NCBI RefSeq assembly: GCF_020982545.1
Contig: NZ_JAJKLK010000005.1
Coordinates: 248,001 to 312,000, forward strand
Reading direction: 5' to 3'
Length of the DNA stretch: 64,000 nt
Source of the DNA: Streptomyces sp. MNU76
GTDB lineage: Bacteria; Actinomycetota; Actinomycetes; Streptomycetales; Streptomycetaceae
Positions 19,070 to 26,544 of this stretch are shown here, one piece after another. The stretch's first letter is position 1. The number at the start of each line of letters is the position of its first letter. Position numbers and translations under genes: made by a program. The notes under the pieces are model-generated. The model was not told the origin of the DNA. It ran no database searches and saw only the letters and a program-made list of their open reading frames with translations.

Positions 19070-19711
19070 TCAGCCGTGCCAGGCAGGGTGGCGTGGGTCG
19101 TCGGCACGGACCAGGACATCCGCCGTGGCAGCCGGGTCGGTCTCGGTCTCGTAGCGCTCGAAGGCGGGGAGGGTCCAGTGCTCGCCCTCCGGGGTACGGC
19201 GGCGCAGGGCGCCCGGGGAGAGGAGGACATGGACGGTCAGGTCGAAGGGGAACCAGTGCTTCAGGAGGAGAGGGCCGTGTGTCAGCAGGATCGCGCCGGG
19301 CGGGAGAGTGGCGTAGGGGCTGCGGGTCGCGCGGTCGGTGGTGGGGTCCCAGAGGTCGGGCAGGACCCGCCCCGTGCCGCCCGGGTCGAGCGGGCCGAAG
19401 ACCTCGCGCCACAGGGCGGCGGTGTCGAACCAGCCGTCGTAGTACGCGTCCACGTCCTCGTGGCCGTACTCGAACCGCAGCGACGCCGGCCTGAGGAAGC
19501 CCTCGGTCCCCACGACGAGCGAGGACCGGCCGCGTATGCGCAGCGCCTCGGAGACCAGGGCGGCGAGATCACCGGGGCGGGCCGCGGGGGCGCCGTCGAA
19601 GGCGATCCGCGGCCAGGGCGAGCCGTCGTCCGGCTTCAGGTCGAGGAAGCGGTCGGCGAGAAGGTCGGCGAGCCGCTCCCAGGTGATCGCTTCGAATCGC
19701 ACACGGCCCAT
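19070..19711 (-). CDS. Uridine kinase-like protein lacking an intact P-loop
   Basis: The ATG at 19711 (MGRVRFEAITWERLADLLAD) is preferred to that at 19726; product 213 aa. The fold resembles uridine/nucleoside kinases: IAFDGAPAARPGDLAALVSE occupies the P-loop position, followed by LRFEYGHEDVDAYYDGWFDT, a LPDLWDPTTDRATRSPY segment, AILLTHGPLLLKHW and a tail LPAFERYETETDPAATADVLVRADD typical of the UMP/uridine-kinase branch in actinomycetes. The expected GxxGxGKS is replaced by DGAPAARPGD, without Gly-Lys-Ser/Thr. It may be non-catalytic or use a different phosphate grip. Confidence 0.7.
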   Translation of the reverse strand: MGRVRFEAITWERLADLLADRFLDLKPDDGSPWPRIAFDGAPAARPGDLAALVSEALRIRGRSSLVVGTEGFLRPASLRFEYGHEDVDAYYDGWFDTAALWREVFGPLDPGGTGRVLPDLWDPTTDRATRSPYATLPPGAILLTHGPLLLKHWFPFDLTVHVLLSPGALRRRTPEGEHWTLPAFERYETETDPAATADVLVRADDPRHPAWHG

Positions 19712-19773
19712 GATGCCGCGCGGCACGAACGGCGCCTGACCCGGTGGGCGATCCGGCCGGCGTTACGGCCGGG

Positions 19774-19881
19774 GGTCTGGCCGGGGGTCCGGCCGGGGGT
19801 CTGGTCGGAGGTCTGGTCGGAGGTCTGGTCGGAGGTCTGGTCGGGGGTCTGGTCGGGGGTCTGGTCGGCGGTCCCGTCGGA
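19774..19881. repeat. Nine tandem 12-bp units between divergent genes
   Basis: Nine consecutive 12-bp units with consensus ggtctggtcggR run from 19774 to 19881. The five central units differ by at most one base, and the outer ones (ggtctggccggg, ggtccggccggg, ggtcccgtcgga) are more diverged. The array fills the space between the minus-strand kinase-like gene and the plus-strand DUF2293 gene. Confidence 0.95.
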
Positions 19882-19923
19882 GGACCGCGTGACCATGCGG
19901 TCACCAGGGGGAATGAACCGCGT

Positions 19924-20688
19924 ATGGCAGCGCTCGCTACTCCCCCGCCCCGTACCGGACTTGTCGTCGTGCAGGCACTCAGGAAGAAGCACTGCGCCGA
20001 GTGCCGGAGCGGTCCCGTGGCACTGCTGGTCCTGGACGAGGGAGCGCCGCGTTGCCTGGACTGCGCGGACCTCGGGCACCTGGTGTTCCTGCCCCGGGGC
20101 GACACCGCGCTCACCCGGAGGGCGCGGGAGGAGAGCGCGCTGTCGGCGGTGGTCGTACGGTTCAACCGGCGGCGCAGCCGGTACGAGCGGCAGGGCGTCC
20201 TGGTCGAGGAGGCGGGGCTCGCCCGGGCCGAGGAGCGGTGCCTGGCGGACGCGGAGGCGCGACGCCGCCGCCGGGTACGGGACGCGCGGCGCCGGGCGGC
20301 CGAGGACGTGCGCTTCACTGACGCGTTCGCCGCGGAGGTGCTGCGGCTGTTCCCCGACTGTCCCTCCGAGCGGGCCCGGGAAATCGCCTCCCATGCCTCG
20401 CTGCGGGGCAGCGGCCGCGTCGGGCGCAGCGCGGCGGGGCGCGCGCTCACGGAGTTCGCGGTGACCTCGGCGGTCATCGCGTCGGTACGCCATGTGGACA
20501 CGCCGTACGACCACCTTCTGATGAGCGGCGTCCCCCGGTACGAGGCGCGCCGACGGATCACGGCCACGGTGGACGCGACGCTGCGGGGTGGCGGGGGGTG
20601 GGGTGAGGGAGGGGTGGGGCGGGGGAGGGGGCGGGACCCCCGGAGCCGTGCTCGGGAGGGGCGGGTCGGTCTCGCGCGTGGGCGGTGA
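19924..20688 (+). CDS. DUF2293 domain-containing protein
   Basis: I start the gene at the ATG at 19924 (MAALATPPPRTGLVVVQALR), after the tandem repeat. A GTG at 19744 is in frame but would place a GGLVGGLV repeat at the N-terminus. The protein has a CxxC-type knuckle (KHCAECRSGP and RCLDCADLGH) that may bind zinc, a basic helical middle rich in Arg, and the DUF2293 block with DAFAAEVLRLFPDCPSERAR and TPYDHLLMSGVPRYEARRRI. The last 40 residues are Gly/Arg-rich and may be non-conserved. The family's function is unknown; the basic character suggests nucleic-acid contact, which is only inference. Confidence 0.75.
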   Translation: MAALATPPPRTGLVVVQALRKKHCAECRSGPVALLVLDEGAPRCLDCADLGHLVFLPRGDTALTRRAREESALSAVVVRFNRRRSRYERQGVLVEEAGLARAEERCLADAEARRRRRVRDARRRAAEDVRFTDAFAAEVLRLFPDCPSERAREIASHASLRGSGRVGRSAAGRALTEFAVTSAVIASVRHVDTPYDHLLMSGVPRYEARRRITATVDATLRGGGGWGEGGVGRGRGRDPRSRAREGRVGLARGR

Positions 20689-20762
20689 GCGGCTCGGCCA
20701 TGGGGCTGGGGGCTGTGCGGAGGTTCACTTGTGGGGAGGTCGGGCGGTGGGCAGGATTTTGA

Positions 20763-20976
20763 TCGGGCGTGTTTCGGAAGTCCCTTCGTCGCCCGAAGGG
20801 CGGCTCTGCGGCGTCCGGTGCGTGCTCTCGGCGCGCCGGACGAAAGGCCTCGTACTGGGTGTACTTGGCCTTTCGTCCGGTGCGGCGGTGGGGGTACCTC
20901 CCGGTCGAGCGCCAGCCGAGACCGGGGGAGCGTGCCGGGCGACGCAGAGCAGAAGGGACTTCCGAAACACGCCCTA
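20763..20976 (+). mobile_element. MITE-like element, copy A (214 bp)
   Basis: The element has near-perfect terminal inverted repeats (gggcgtgtttcggaagtccc / gggacttccgaaacacgccc) and ends in CTAG on the right. It contains a strong internal hairpin (ccggacgaaaggcc / ggccttcgtccgg type arms) around 20855-20883. It encodes no transposase. An inverted copy at 61781-61994 has the same 214-bp length and differs at only two positions by my reading. A shorter relative lies at 50215-50379. Confidence 0.85.
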
Positions 20977-21029
20977 GTAGGGCTCCGTTACGTCTGTCTG
21001 TCGGTCCTGTTTGGGGGAACGCTGAAGGT

Positions 21030-22304
21030 GTGGACGCACATGAAGTGAACCGTGCTCGGGCGACGTTGGCGTTATTCGTCGCTGACGTGTTCGCGTCGGT
21101 GCCGCGCAAGGATCAGCGGGCGAAGGGCGACTGCTACCTGCGGGGATTGATGCTGGACGGACGGCGGAAGTCGATCCAGCCGATGGCGGAACGGCTGCCG
21201 GACGGCAACGAGCAGAACCTGCAGCAGTTCGTGAACCAGTCGACGTGGGATCCGGTGCCGGTGCGGCGGCGGATCGCCCAGCGGATGGTGCCGAGAATCG
21301 GCCCGGAGGCGTGGGCGGTCGATGACGTGTCGTTCCCCAAGGACGGGAAGATGTCGGTGGCGGTCGCGCGCCAGTACTGCGGGGCGCTGGGCAAGCGGGC
21401 CAACTGCCAGGTCGCGGTGAGTGTGCACGCGGTCTCCGACACCGCGTCCTGTCCGCTGCAGTGGCGGCTGTTCGTGCCCGAGGAGTGGGCGGACGATGCG
21501 GTGCGGCGGCAGAAGACCGGGATACCGCAGGAGGTCGGGCACCGGGAGAAGTGGCGTCTGGCCCTGGACATCCTCGACGAGCTGGCCGGGTGGGGTCTGG
21601 TGCCGCCGGTGGTGGTGGCCGACGCCGGCTACGGGCAGAACGCCGACTTCCGCGACGGTCTGAGCGAGCGGGGCATCGGCTATGTCGTGGCGGTCCGTTC
21701 GGACGTGACGGTCCACCCGCACGACGTGCGGCCCACCGCCCCGGCCTGGTCCGGGAACGGTCGCAGGCCGCAGCCCCGCTACCGGGACAAGCCGTCCTCG
21801 GTGGCAGCGCTGGCTCAGGAGCACGGACGGCAGGCGTTCACCGAGGTGACCTGGCGTGAAGGCTCCCGCGGGCCGATGCACTCACGCTTTCTGGCGCTGC
21901 GGGTGCGGGCCGGGGTGAGGGCCCGCCGTCTGGCCCAAGCCGCCGCCACTGCCGAGCACGGCCACTGGGACGGTGTCCTGCCCGAGGTGACGCTGCTGGT
22001 CGAATGGCCCCAGGACGCCGAAGCACCCACCGACTACTGGCTGTCCAACCTGCCCGCCGACACACCGATCACCGAACTGGTCCGCCTGTCCAAGATCCGC
22101 TGGCGCATCGAGCACGATTACCGGGAACTCAAGCACGGCCTCGGCCTGGACCACTTCGAGGGCCGCTCCTGGAACGGCTGGCACCACCACGTCACCCTGG
22201 TCACCGCCGCCCACGCCTTCCTCACCGAACAGCGCCTGTCCCCAAAAGCCGATACAGCGGACTCACCCTCTACCAGATCCTCGACGCCATCCAGGACCTG
22301 CTGA
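21030..22304 (+). CDS. IS701-family DDE transposase (zero frame; C-terminus needs a -1 shift)
   Basis: Reading from the GTG at 21030 (another GTG is at 21045) gives a 424-residue transposase. The N-terminal part has DCYLRGLMLDGRRKSIQPMA, then the first catalytic Asp in WAVDDVSFPKDGKMSVAVAR, the second in VVVADAGYGQNADFRDGL and the Glu region in KIRWRIEHDYRELKHGLGLD, the order expected for a DDE enzyme of the IS4/IS701 type. The frame ends in an atypical tail at 22304. The family-like ending GLTLYQILDAIQDLL ... WTGTCTTC lies in the -1 frame and runs to a TAA at 22391-22393. A heptamer c-cca-aaa at 22241-22247 sits exactly where the change is needed. Open frame upstream of 21030 is MITE sequence. 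Confidence 0.85.
   Translation: MDAHEVNRARATLALFVADVFASVPRKDQRAKGDCYLRGLMLDGRRKSIQPMAERLPDGNEQNLQQFVNQSTWDPVPVRRRIAQRMVPRIGPEAWAVDDVSFPKDGKMSVAVARQYCGALGKRANCQVAVSVHAVSDTASCPLQWRLFVPEEWADDAVRRQKTGIPQEVGHREKWRLALDILDELAGWGLVPPVVVADAGYGQNADFRDGLSERGIGYVVAVRSDVTVHPHDVRPTAPAWSGNGRRPQPRYRDKPSSVAALAQEHGRQAFTEVTWREGSRGPMHSRFLALRVRAGVRARRLAQAAATAEHGHWDGVLPEVTLLVEWPQDAEAPTDYWLSNLPADTPITELVRLSKIRWRIEHDYRELKHGLGLDHFEGRSWNGWHHHVTLVTAAHAFLTEQRLSPKADTADSPSTRSSTPSRTC
22241..22247 (+). promoter_or_regulatory. Candidate -1 frameshift heptamer in the transposase gene
   Basis: The zero-frame codons are TCC CCA AAA GCC. The seven bases C CCA AAA fit the X XXY YYZ rule for tandem -1 slippage. After the slip, translation continues as SRYSGLTLYQILDAIQ, which restores the expected C-terminus. 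A single-base deletion would look the same. Confidence 0.5.
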
Positions 22305-22419
22305 ACTGCTGGACCGGCACCTGCACCACCTGCCACCGCCCGCTGCCCAGAACATCCACCACCAGCCAGAACCCAAGAGCCAGAGCAACCTAACGGAGCC
22401 CTACTAGGTGTGAGCGGAC

Positions 22420-22899
22420 ATGATCGATGGGCCGTACTTCGTGCTGACGGTGCTGGGCCTGCTCGGGACGGCGATCGTGGCGGGCGTGTTCTGCGGGTTC
22501 TCGACGTTCGTGATGAAGGGGCTGGCGTCGCTGCCGCCCGCGCAGGGCGTGGCAGCGATGCAGGCGATCAACGTAAGCGCTCTGACGCCGGCGTTCATGC
22601 TCGTGTTCGTGGGTACGGCGGTGCTGTGCGCCGTGCTGGCCGTCGTGACGTTCGTGCTGTGGCCGGACGGAGGCAGAGTCGAACTGCTGCTGGGCAGCGC
22701 GCTGTATCTGTTCGGCTGCTTCGGGGTCACGATGGTGGCGAATGTGCCGCGCAACGAGACACTCGCCAGGCTGGAGGCCCGCACGTCGGAGGCGGCGACG
22801 TACTGGCGCGACTATGTGAGCCGGTGGACGGCGTGGAACCACGTGCGGGCGGTCGCCGCGGCCGGCGCGGCGCTGTCGTACCTGCTGGCGCTCGCCTGA
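22420..22899 (+). CDS. DUF1772 (anthrone oxygenase-like) membrane protein
   Basis: The 159-aa protein has four hydrophobic helices. DUF1772 hallmarks are the first helix with VAGVFCGFSTFVMKGL, a conserved NVPRNETLARLEA after the third helix, and WRDYVSRWTAWNHVRAVAAA before the last. The family includes anthrone oxygenases of polyketide pathways and many uncharacterised proteins. With no pathway genes nearby, its role is unknown. The right IS end and its CTAG duplication lie only 13 bp upstream of the ATG, so the element has probably separated the gene from its native promoter. Confidence 0.85.
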   Translation: MIDGPYFVLTVLGLLGTAIVAGVFCGFSTFVMKGLASLPPAQGVAAMQAINVSALTPAFMLVFVGTAVLCAVLAVVTFVLWPDGGRVELLLGSALYLFGCFGVTMVANVPRNETLARLEARTSEAATYWRDYVSRWTAWNHVRAVAAAGAALSYLLALA

Positions 22900-22963
22900 G
22901 GCGGGGGCGGCGGGCGCGTCGTATCGTGGCCCGTACGCGTACCTCTCCGTGAGGGAGACGGCC

Positions 22964-24451
22964 ATGGCCGATCCCAAGGGTTTTCTGACCACACCACGTG
23001 AGGACTGGCCCCGTCGCCCCGTGGAGGAGCGGGTCCGGGACTGGGACGAGGTGTATGTTCCCGGGGCCCTGCTGCCGATCATCAGCAAGCAGGCGGACCG
23101 CTGCATGGACTGCGGGATCCCGTTCTGTCACGACGCCTGTCCGCTGGGGAACCTGATCCCCGAGTGGAACGATCTCGTGTCGCGGGAGGACTGGCGGGCC
23201 GCGAGCGACCGGCTGCATGCCACGAACAACTTCCCCGAGTTCACGGGACGGTTGTGTCCCGCGCCCTGTGAGGCGGGGTGTGTGCTGGCGATCAACCAGC
23301 CCGCGGTAACCATCAAGAATGTGGAGGTGGCCATCGCGGACCGGGCCTGGGAGGACGGCTTCACCCCGCCGCGTCCGCCCGACCGGCTGTCCGGGAAGAC
23401 GGTGGCGGTGGTCGGCTCCGGGCCCACGGGGCTGGCGGCGGCGCAGCAGTTGACGCGGGCCGGGCACACGGTCGCGGTGTACGAGCGTGCCGACCGGATC
23501 GGGGGGCTGCTGCGGTACGGGATCCCGGCGTTCAAGATGGAGCGGCGTCATCTGGACCGGCGGTTGGAGCAGATGCGGGCGGAGGGCACGAAGTTCCGGA
23601 CGTCGACCGCGGTGGGCGTGGACGTCGAGGCGACGGAGCTGCGGGCCCGGTACGACGCGGTGGTGATCGCGACGGGGGCCACGGCATGGCGGGAACTGGA
23701 CGTGCCCGGCCGGGAGTTGGCCGGGGTTCACCAGGCGATGGAGTATCTGCCGTTGGCCGATCGGGTGTGCGAGGGGGATCTGGCGATGTCGCCGTTGTCG
23801 GCGGCCGGGAAGCATGTCGTGATCGTCGGGGGTGGCGACACGGGTGCGGACTGTCTGGGGACGGCGGTGCGGGAAGGCGCCGCGTCGGTGACCCAGTTGG
23901 ACATCTATCCGCTGCCGGAGGCGGAGCGTGACGAGGACGTCGATCCGTGGCCGACGTATCCGAAGGTGTACCGGCTGTCGGCGGCGCACGAGGAGGCGCG
24001 TGACTTGCGGTCCGCGCCGGCGGCGGACGCGGACGCGCGGCTCTTCGCGGCGTCCACGCTCCGCTTCACCGGGGACGGGTCGGGGCGGGTGCGGGCGTTG
24101 CACCTGGTCGAGGTGGACGAGCGGCGGCAGGCCAGGCCGGGTACCGGGCGGACGCTGCCTGCGGATCTCGTCCTGCTCGCGCTCGGGTTCTCCGGTCCGG
24201 ATCGTCATGACGGGCTCGTGGACCAGCTCGGGCTGGCCCTCGACCCGCGCGGCACGCTCACGCGCGGGCCGGACTTCGCGACGAACGTGCCCGGGGTGTA
24301 CGCCGCCGGGGACGCGGCCCGTGGGCAGTCCCTGATCGTGTGGGCGATCGCCGAGGGGCGGGCCGTGGCCGCCGCGGTCGACCGTGGTCTGACCGGGGCG
24401 GACCGCCTGCCGGCACCGATCGGGCCGTACGACCGTCCGATGACGGTGTAG
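22964..24451 (+). CDS. gltD: Glutamate synthase small-subunit-like oxidoreductase
   Basis: I use the ATG at 22964 (MADPKGFLTTPREDWPRRPV) with GAGGGAGA upstream; product 495 aa. The N-terminal ferredoxin-like domain carries the two cysteine clusters CMDCGIPFCHDACPLGN and CPAPCEAGCVLAIN for Fe-S centres. An FAD-binding Rossmann motif follows (VAVVGSGPTGLAAAQQLTRA) and then a NADPH-binding one (HVVIVGGGDTGADCLGTAVR). The C-terminus has VPGVYAAGDAARGQSLIVWA. GltD passes NADPH electrons to the GltB large subunit, which makes glutamate from glutamine and 2-oxoglutarate. No gltB is adjacent, so this may be a stand-alone GltD-like electron-transfer protein. Confidence 0.85.
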   Translation: MADPKGFLTTPREDWPRRPVEERVRDWDEVYVPGALLPIISKQADRCMDCGIPFCHDACPLGNLIPEWNDLVSREDWRAASDRLHATNNFPEFTGRLCPAPCEAGCVLAINQPAVTIKNVEVAIADRAWEDGFTPPRPPDRLSGKTVAVVGSGPTGLAAAQQLTRAGHTVAVYERADRIGGLLRYGIPAFKMERRHLDRRLEQMRAEGTKFRTSTAVGVDVEATELRARYDAVVIATGATAWRELDVPGRELAGVHQAMEYLPLADRVCEGDLAMSPLSAAGKHVVIVGGGDTGADCLGTAVREGAASVTQLDIYPLPEAERDEDVDPWPTYPKVYRLSAAHEEARDLRSAPAADADARLFAASTLRFTGDGSGRVRALHLVEVDERRQARPGTGRTLPADLVLLALGFSGPDRHDGLVDQLGLALDPRGTLTRGPDFATNVPGVYAAGDAARGQSLIVWAIAEGRAVAAAVDRGLTGADRLPAPIGPYDRPMTV

Positions 24452-24482
24452 CCGTGGGCGGGTGCCCGAAGCCGGAGGCCGA

Positions 24483-24546
24483 AGGGTTTGAGGGTTTGAG
24501 GGTTTGAGGGTTTGAGGGCTTGAGGGCTTGAGGGCTTGAGGGCTTG
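24483..24546. repeat. Eight tandem 8-bp units after gltD
   Basis: Four agggtttg units are followed by four agggcttg units, then a partial ninth. The array lies in the 99-bp gap between the convergent gltD-like and AhpD-like genes. The two blocks differ by one T/C change, which suggests expansion by slippage from two variant units. Confidence 0.95.
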
Positions 24547-24550
24547 AGGG

Positions 24551-25093
24551 CTAACGGTTGTCCGTGCCGGCTTGTTTGGCGGTGGCGAGGGCGATGCGGT
24601 TCCACGTGTTGATGGTGAGGATCAGGGCGAGGACGTGGGCCAGTTCGGTGTCGTCGAAGTGGGCGGCGGCTTCGGCGTAGACGGCGTCGGGGACACCGCC
24701 GTCGGCGACGAGGGTGACCGCTTCGGTGAGGGCGAGCGCGGCCTGTTCGCGGGCGGTGAAGAAGTGCCGGGCCTCGCGCCAGACCGGGATCATGTGCAGC
24801 CGGTCCTCGCTCTCGCCGGCCTTGCGGGCGTCGTTGGTGTGCATGTGCAGGCAGTAGGCGCAGTGGTTGAGGTGGGAGGCGCGAATCTGGATCAGTTCGA
24901 CCAGGGCCGGGTCGACGCCCTCGCGGGCCGCCGCGTCGAAGCCGATGAGGGCGCGGAAGGCGTTCCTGGCCGACTTCGCGAAGTCGAGCCGGGGCGCGGC
25001 GCCCGCCGTCACGTCCGTCGCCGTCACGTCCGTCGCCGTCGTGTTCTTCACCGTCGTGTTCTTCGCCGTCGTGTTCGTCGTGTTCGTCGTCAT
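24551..25093 (-). CDS. Carboxymuconolactone decarboxylase/AhpD-like protein
   Basis: The ATG at 25093 (MTTNTTNTTAKNTTVKNTTA) gives 180 residues. After a Thr/Asn-rich N-terminal repeat of about 35 residues comes the AhpD-like core: FRALIGFDAAAREGVDPALV, IQIRASHLNHCAYCLHMHTN with the redox-active CxxC (HCAYC), and the helical tail DDTELAHVLALILTINTWNR. Such proteins act as peroxidase partners or gamma-carboxymuconolactone decarboxylases; the CxxC followed by H favours the alkylhydroperoxidase type. It is divergent from a MocR-type regulator that probably controls it. Confidence 0.88.
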   Translation of the reverse strand: MTTNTTNTTAKNTTVKNTTATDVTATDVTAGAAPRLDFAKSARNAFRALIGFDAAAREGVDPALVELIQIRASHLNHCAYCLHMHTNDARKAGESEDRLHMIPVWREARHFFTAREQAALALTEAVTLVADGGVPDAVYAEAAAHFDDTELAHVLALILTINTWNRIALATAKQAGTDNR

Positions 25094-25140
25094 GACCATG
25101 AATCTATGGGGTGGAAAGACCTGTCGTAGGGTGCATTTCC
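25094..25140. promoter_or_regulatory. Compact divergent promoter/operator between AhpD-like gene and mocR
   Basis: Only 47 bases separate the two start codons. They contain a short inverted repeat (ccat-gaatct-atgg) and no clear ribosome-binding site toward the MocR ATG, so at least that transcript may be leaderless. In the MocR family the divergent neighbour is commonly the target. Confidence 0.45.
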
Positions 25141-26544
25141 ATGGTGGATTCGTGGGTCAATTCGGCGGAGCTGTTCGGGGCCGATCTGCATCTCGAACTG
25201 TCCGGCGGGGGTGGCCGGCGGGCGGCGTTGATCCGGGCGTTGCGGGAGGTGGTGCGCGATGGTCGGCTGGCGCCCGGGACCCGGCTGCCGCCGTACCGCT
25301 CGCTCGCGGCGGACCTGGGGGTCGCCCGCAACACGGTCGCCGACGCGTACGCGGAACTGGTCGCGGAGGGCTGGCTGACCGCTCGACAGGGGTCGGGGAC
25401 GCGGGTCGCGCAGCGGGTGGAACCCCTGGGCGCCCCACGCGTGCCCCGGAAGGCGCCTCGCGCGCGTGGGCCGCTGCACGATCTGCGGCAGGGCACGCCG
25501 GACGCGTCGGCGTTCCCGCGGGTGGCCTGGGCGGCCTCGTACCGCAGGGCGTTGACGCGGGCGCCCAACGAGGCGTTCGGGCCGGGTGATCCGGCGGGTC
25601 GGGTCGAGCTGCGGGAGGCGCTCGCCGAGTATCTGGCACGCTCGCGGGGCGTGCGGACCGAGCCCTCGCGCATCGTGGTCTGCTCCGGTTTCGCGCACGC
25701 GTTGCGGCTGTTGTTCCACGGCCGGGTGCTGCGGGGGCCGCTGGCGGTGGAGTCGTACGGGCTGGGCTTCCACCGCGAGTTGCTGGCGGCGGCGTCCGTA
25801 CGGACCGTTCCGCTGCCGCTCGACGAGGACGGTGCCCGGGTGGACGGGCTGGACCGGGAGAGGGCGGTGCTGCTCACGCCCGCGCACCAGTTCCCCACCG
25901 GCGGGCCGCTGCACCCCGAGCGGCGGGCCGCCGTCGTGGACTGGGCACGCGCGCGTGGCGGGGTGGTTCTGGAGGACGACTACGACGGGGAGTTCCGCTA
26001 CGACCGCAAGCCCGTCGGGGCCGTACAGGGCCTGGATCCCGACCGGGTCGTTTTCATCGGCTCGGTCAGCAAGAGTCTGTCGCCCGCGCTGCGGCTGGGG
26101 TGGATGGTCCTGCCGGAGCGGTTCGTGGACGCCGTGGTGGACGCCAAGGGAGAGCGGGAGGCGTGGGCGAGCGTTCCGGACCAACTGGCGCTGGCGGACT
26201 TCGTGGTGTCCGGGGCGTACGACCGGCATGTGCGGCGTATGCGGCAGCGGTACCGGGGGCGTCGGGACCGGCTGGTGGCGGCCCTGGCCGCGCACGCGCC
26301 GCACATCGAGGTCACCGGGATCGCCGCCGGGCTGCACGCGGTGCTGCGGTTGCCGCCTGGTACCGAGCGGTCCGTGGTGAAGGCGGCGGCCTGGCGGGGT
26401 GTCGCCCTGGACGGACTGGCCGGGTTCCGGCATCCCGAGGCGCAGGGGGGTGCCCCGGACGGGCTGGTGGTGGGGTACGCGACGCCGCCGGAGCACGCGT
26501 ACGGGGCGGCGGTGGAGGCGTTGTGCGGGGTGCCGCCGGGTTGA
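25141..26544 (+). CDS. MocR-type PLP-dependent transcriptional regulator
   Basis: The 467-aa protein starts at the ATG at 25141 (MVDSWVNSAELFGADLHLEL). A GntR-type winged helix occupies residues 25-100 (RAALIRALREVVRDGRLAPG, PYRSLAADLGVARNTVADAY, GWLTARQGSGTRVAQ). The rest is an aminotransferase fold type I domain, with the substrate-binding region FGPGDPAGRVELREALAEYL, LTPAHQFPTGGPLHPERRAA, DDYDGEFRYDRKP and the PLP-lysine in FIGSVSKSLSPALRLGWMVL. MocR regulators sense PLP or amino compounds. It is divergently paired with the AhpD-like gene across a 47-bp region. Confidence 0.93.
   Translation: MVDSWVNSAELFGADLHLELSGGGGRRAALIRALREVVRDGRLAPGTRLPPYRSLAADLGVARNTVADAYAELVAEGWLTARQGSGTRVAQRVEPLGAPRVPRKAPRARGPLHDLRQGTPDASAFPRVAWAASYRRALTRAPNEAFGPGDPAGRVELREALAEYLARSRGVRTEPSRIVVCSGFAHALRLLFHGRVLRGPLAVESYGLGFHRELLAAASVRTVPLPLDEDGARVDGLDRERAVLLTPAHQFPTGGPLHPERRAAVVDWARARGGVVLEDDYDGEFRYDRKPVGAVQGLDPDRVVFIGSVSKSLSPALRLGWMVLPERFVDAVVDAKGEREAWASVPDQLALADFVVSGAYDRHVRRMRQRYRGRRDRLVAALAAHAPHIEVTGIAAGLHAVLRLPPGTERSVVKAAAWRGVALDGLAGFRHPEAQGGAPDGLVVGYATPPEHAYGAAVEALCGVPPG

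Larger units (their letters stand above)
20978..22403 (+). mobile_element. IS701-family insertion sequence
   Basis: The 1426-bp element has 13-bp perfect terminal inverted repeats (tagggctccgtta at 20978-20990, taacggagcccta at 22391-22403). It is flanked by direct CTAG copies at 20974-20977 and 22404-22407, matching the 4-bp YTAR target duplication known for IS701 elements. The left CTAG is the right end of MITE copy A. It carries one transposase gene read on the plus strand. Both ends are intact. Confidence 0.92.

Noticed and set aside
19744..19923. GGLV-repeat N-terminus for the DUF2293 protein
   Set aside because: It translates the 12-bp tandem array; the opposite strand is equally open (TPDQ repeats), and the family core begins after 19924.
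20769..21029. N-terminal extension of the transposase through the MITE (MFRKSLRRP...)
   Set aside because: The same open frame occurs in MITE copy B without any transposase, so it is a property of the MITE sequence.
24483..24546. CRISPR-like repeats
   Set aside because: Units are 8 bp and directly adjacent, without spacers; no cas genes in the window.
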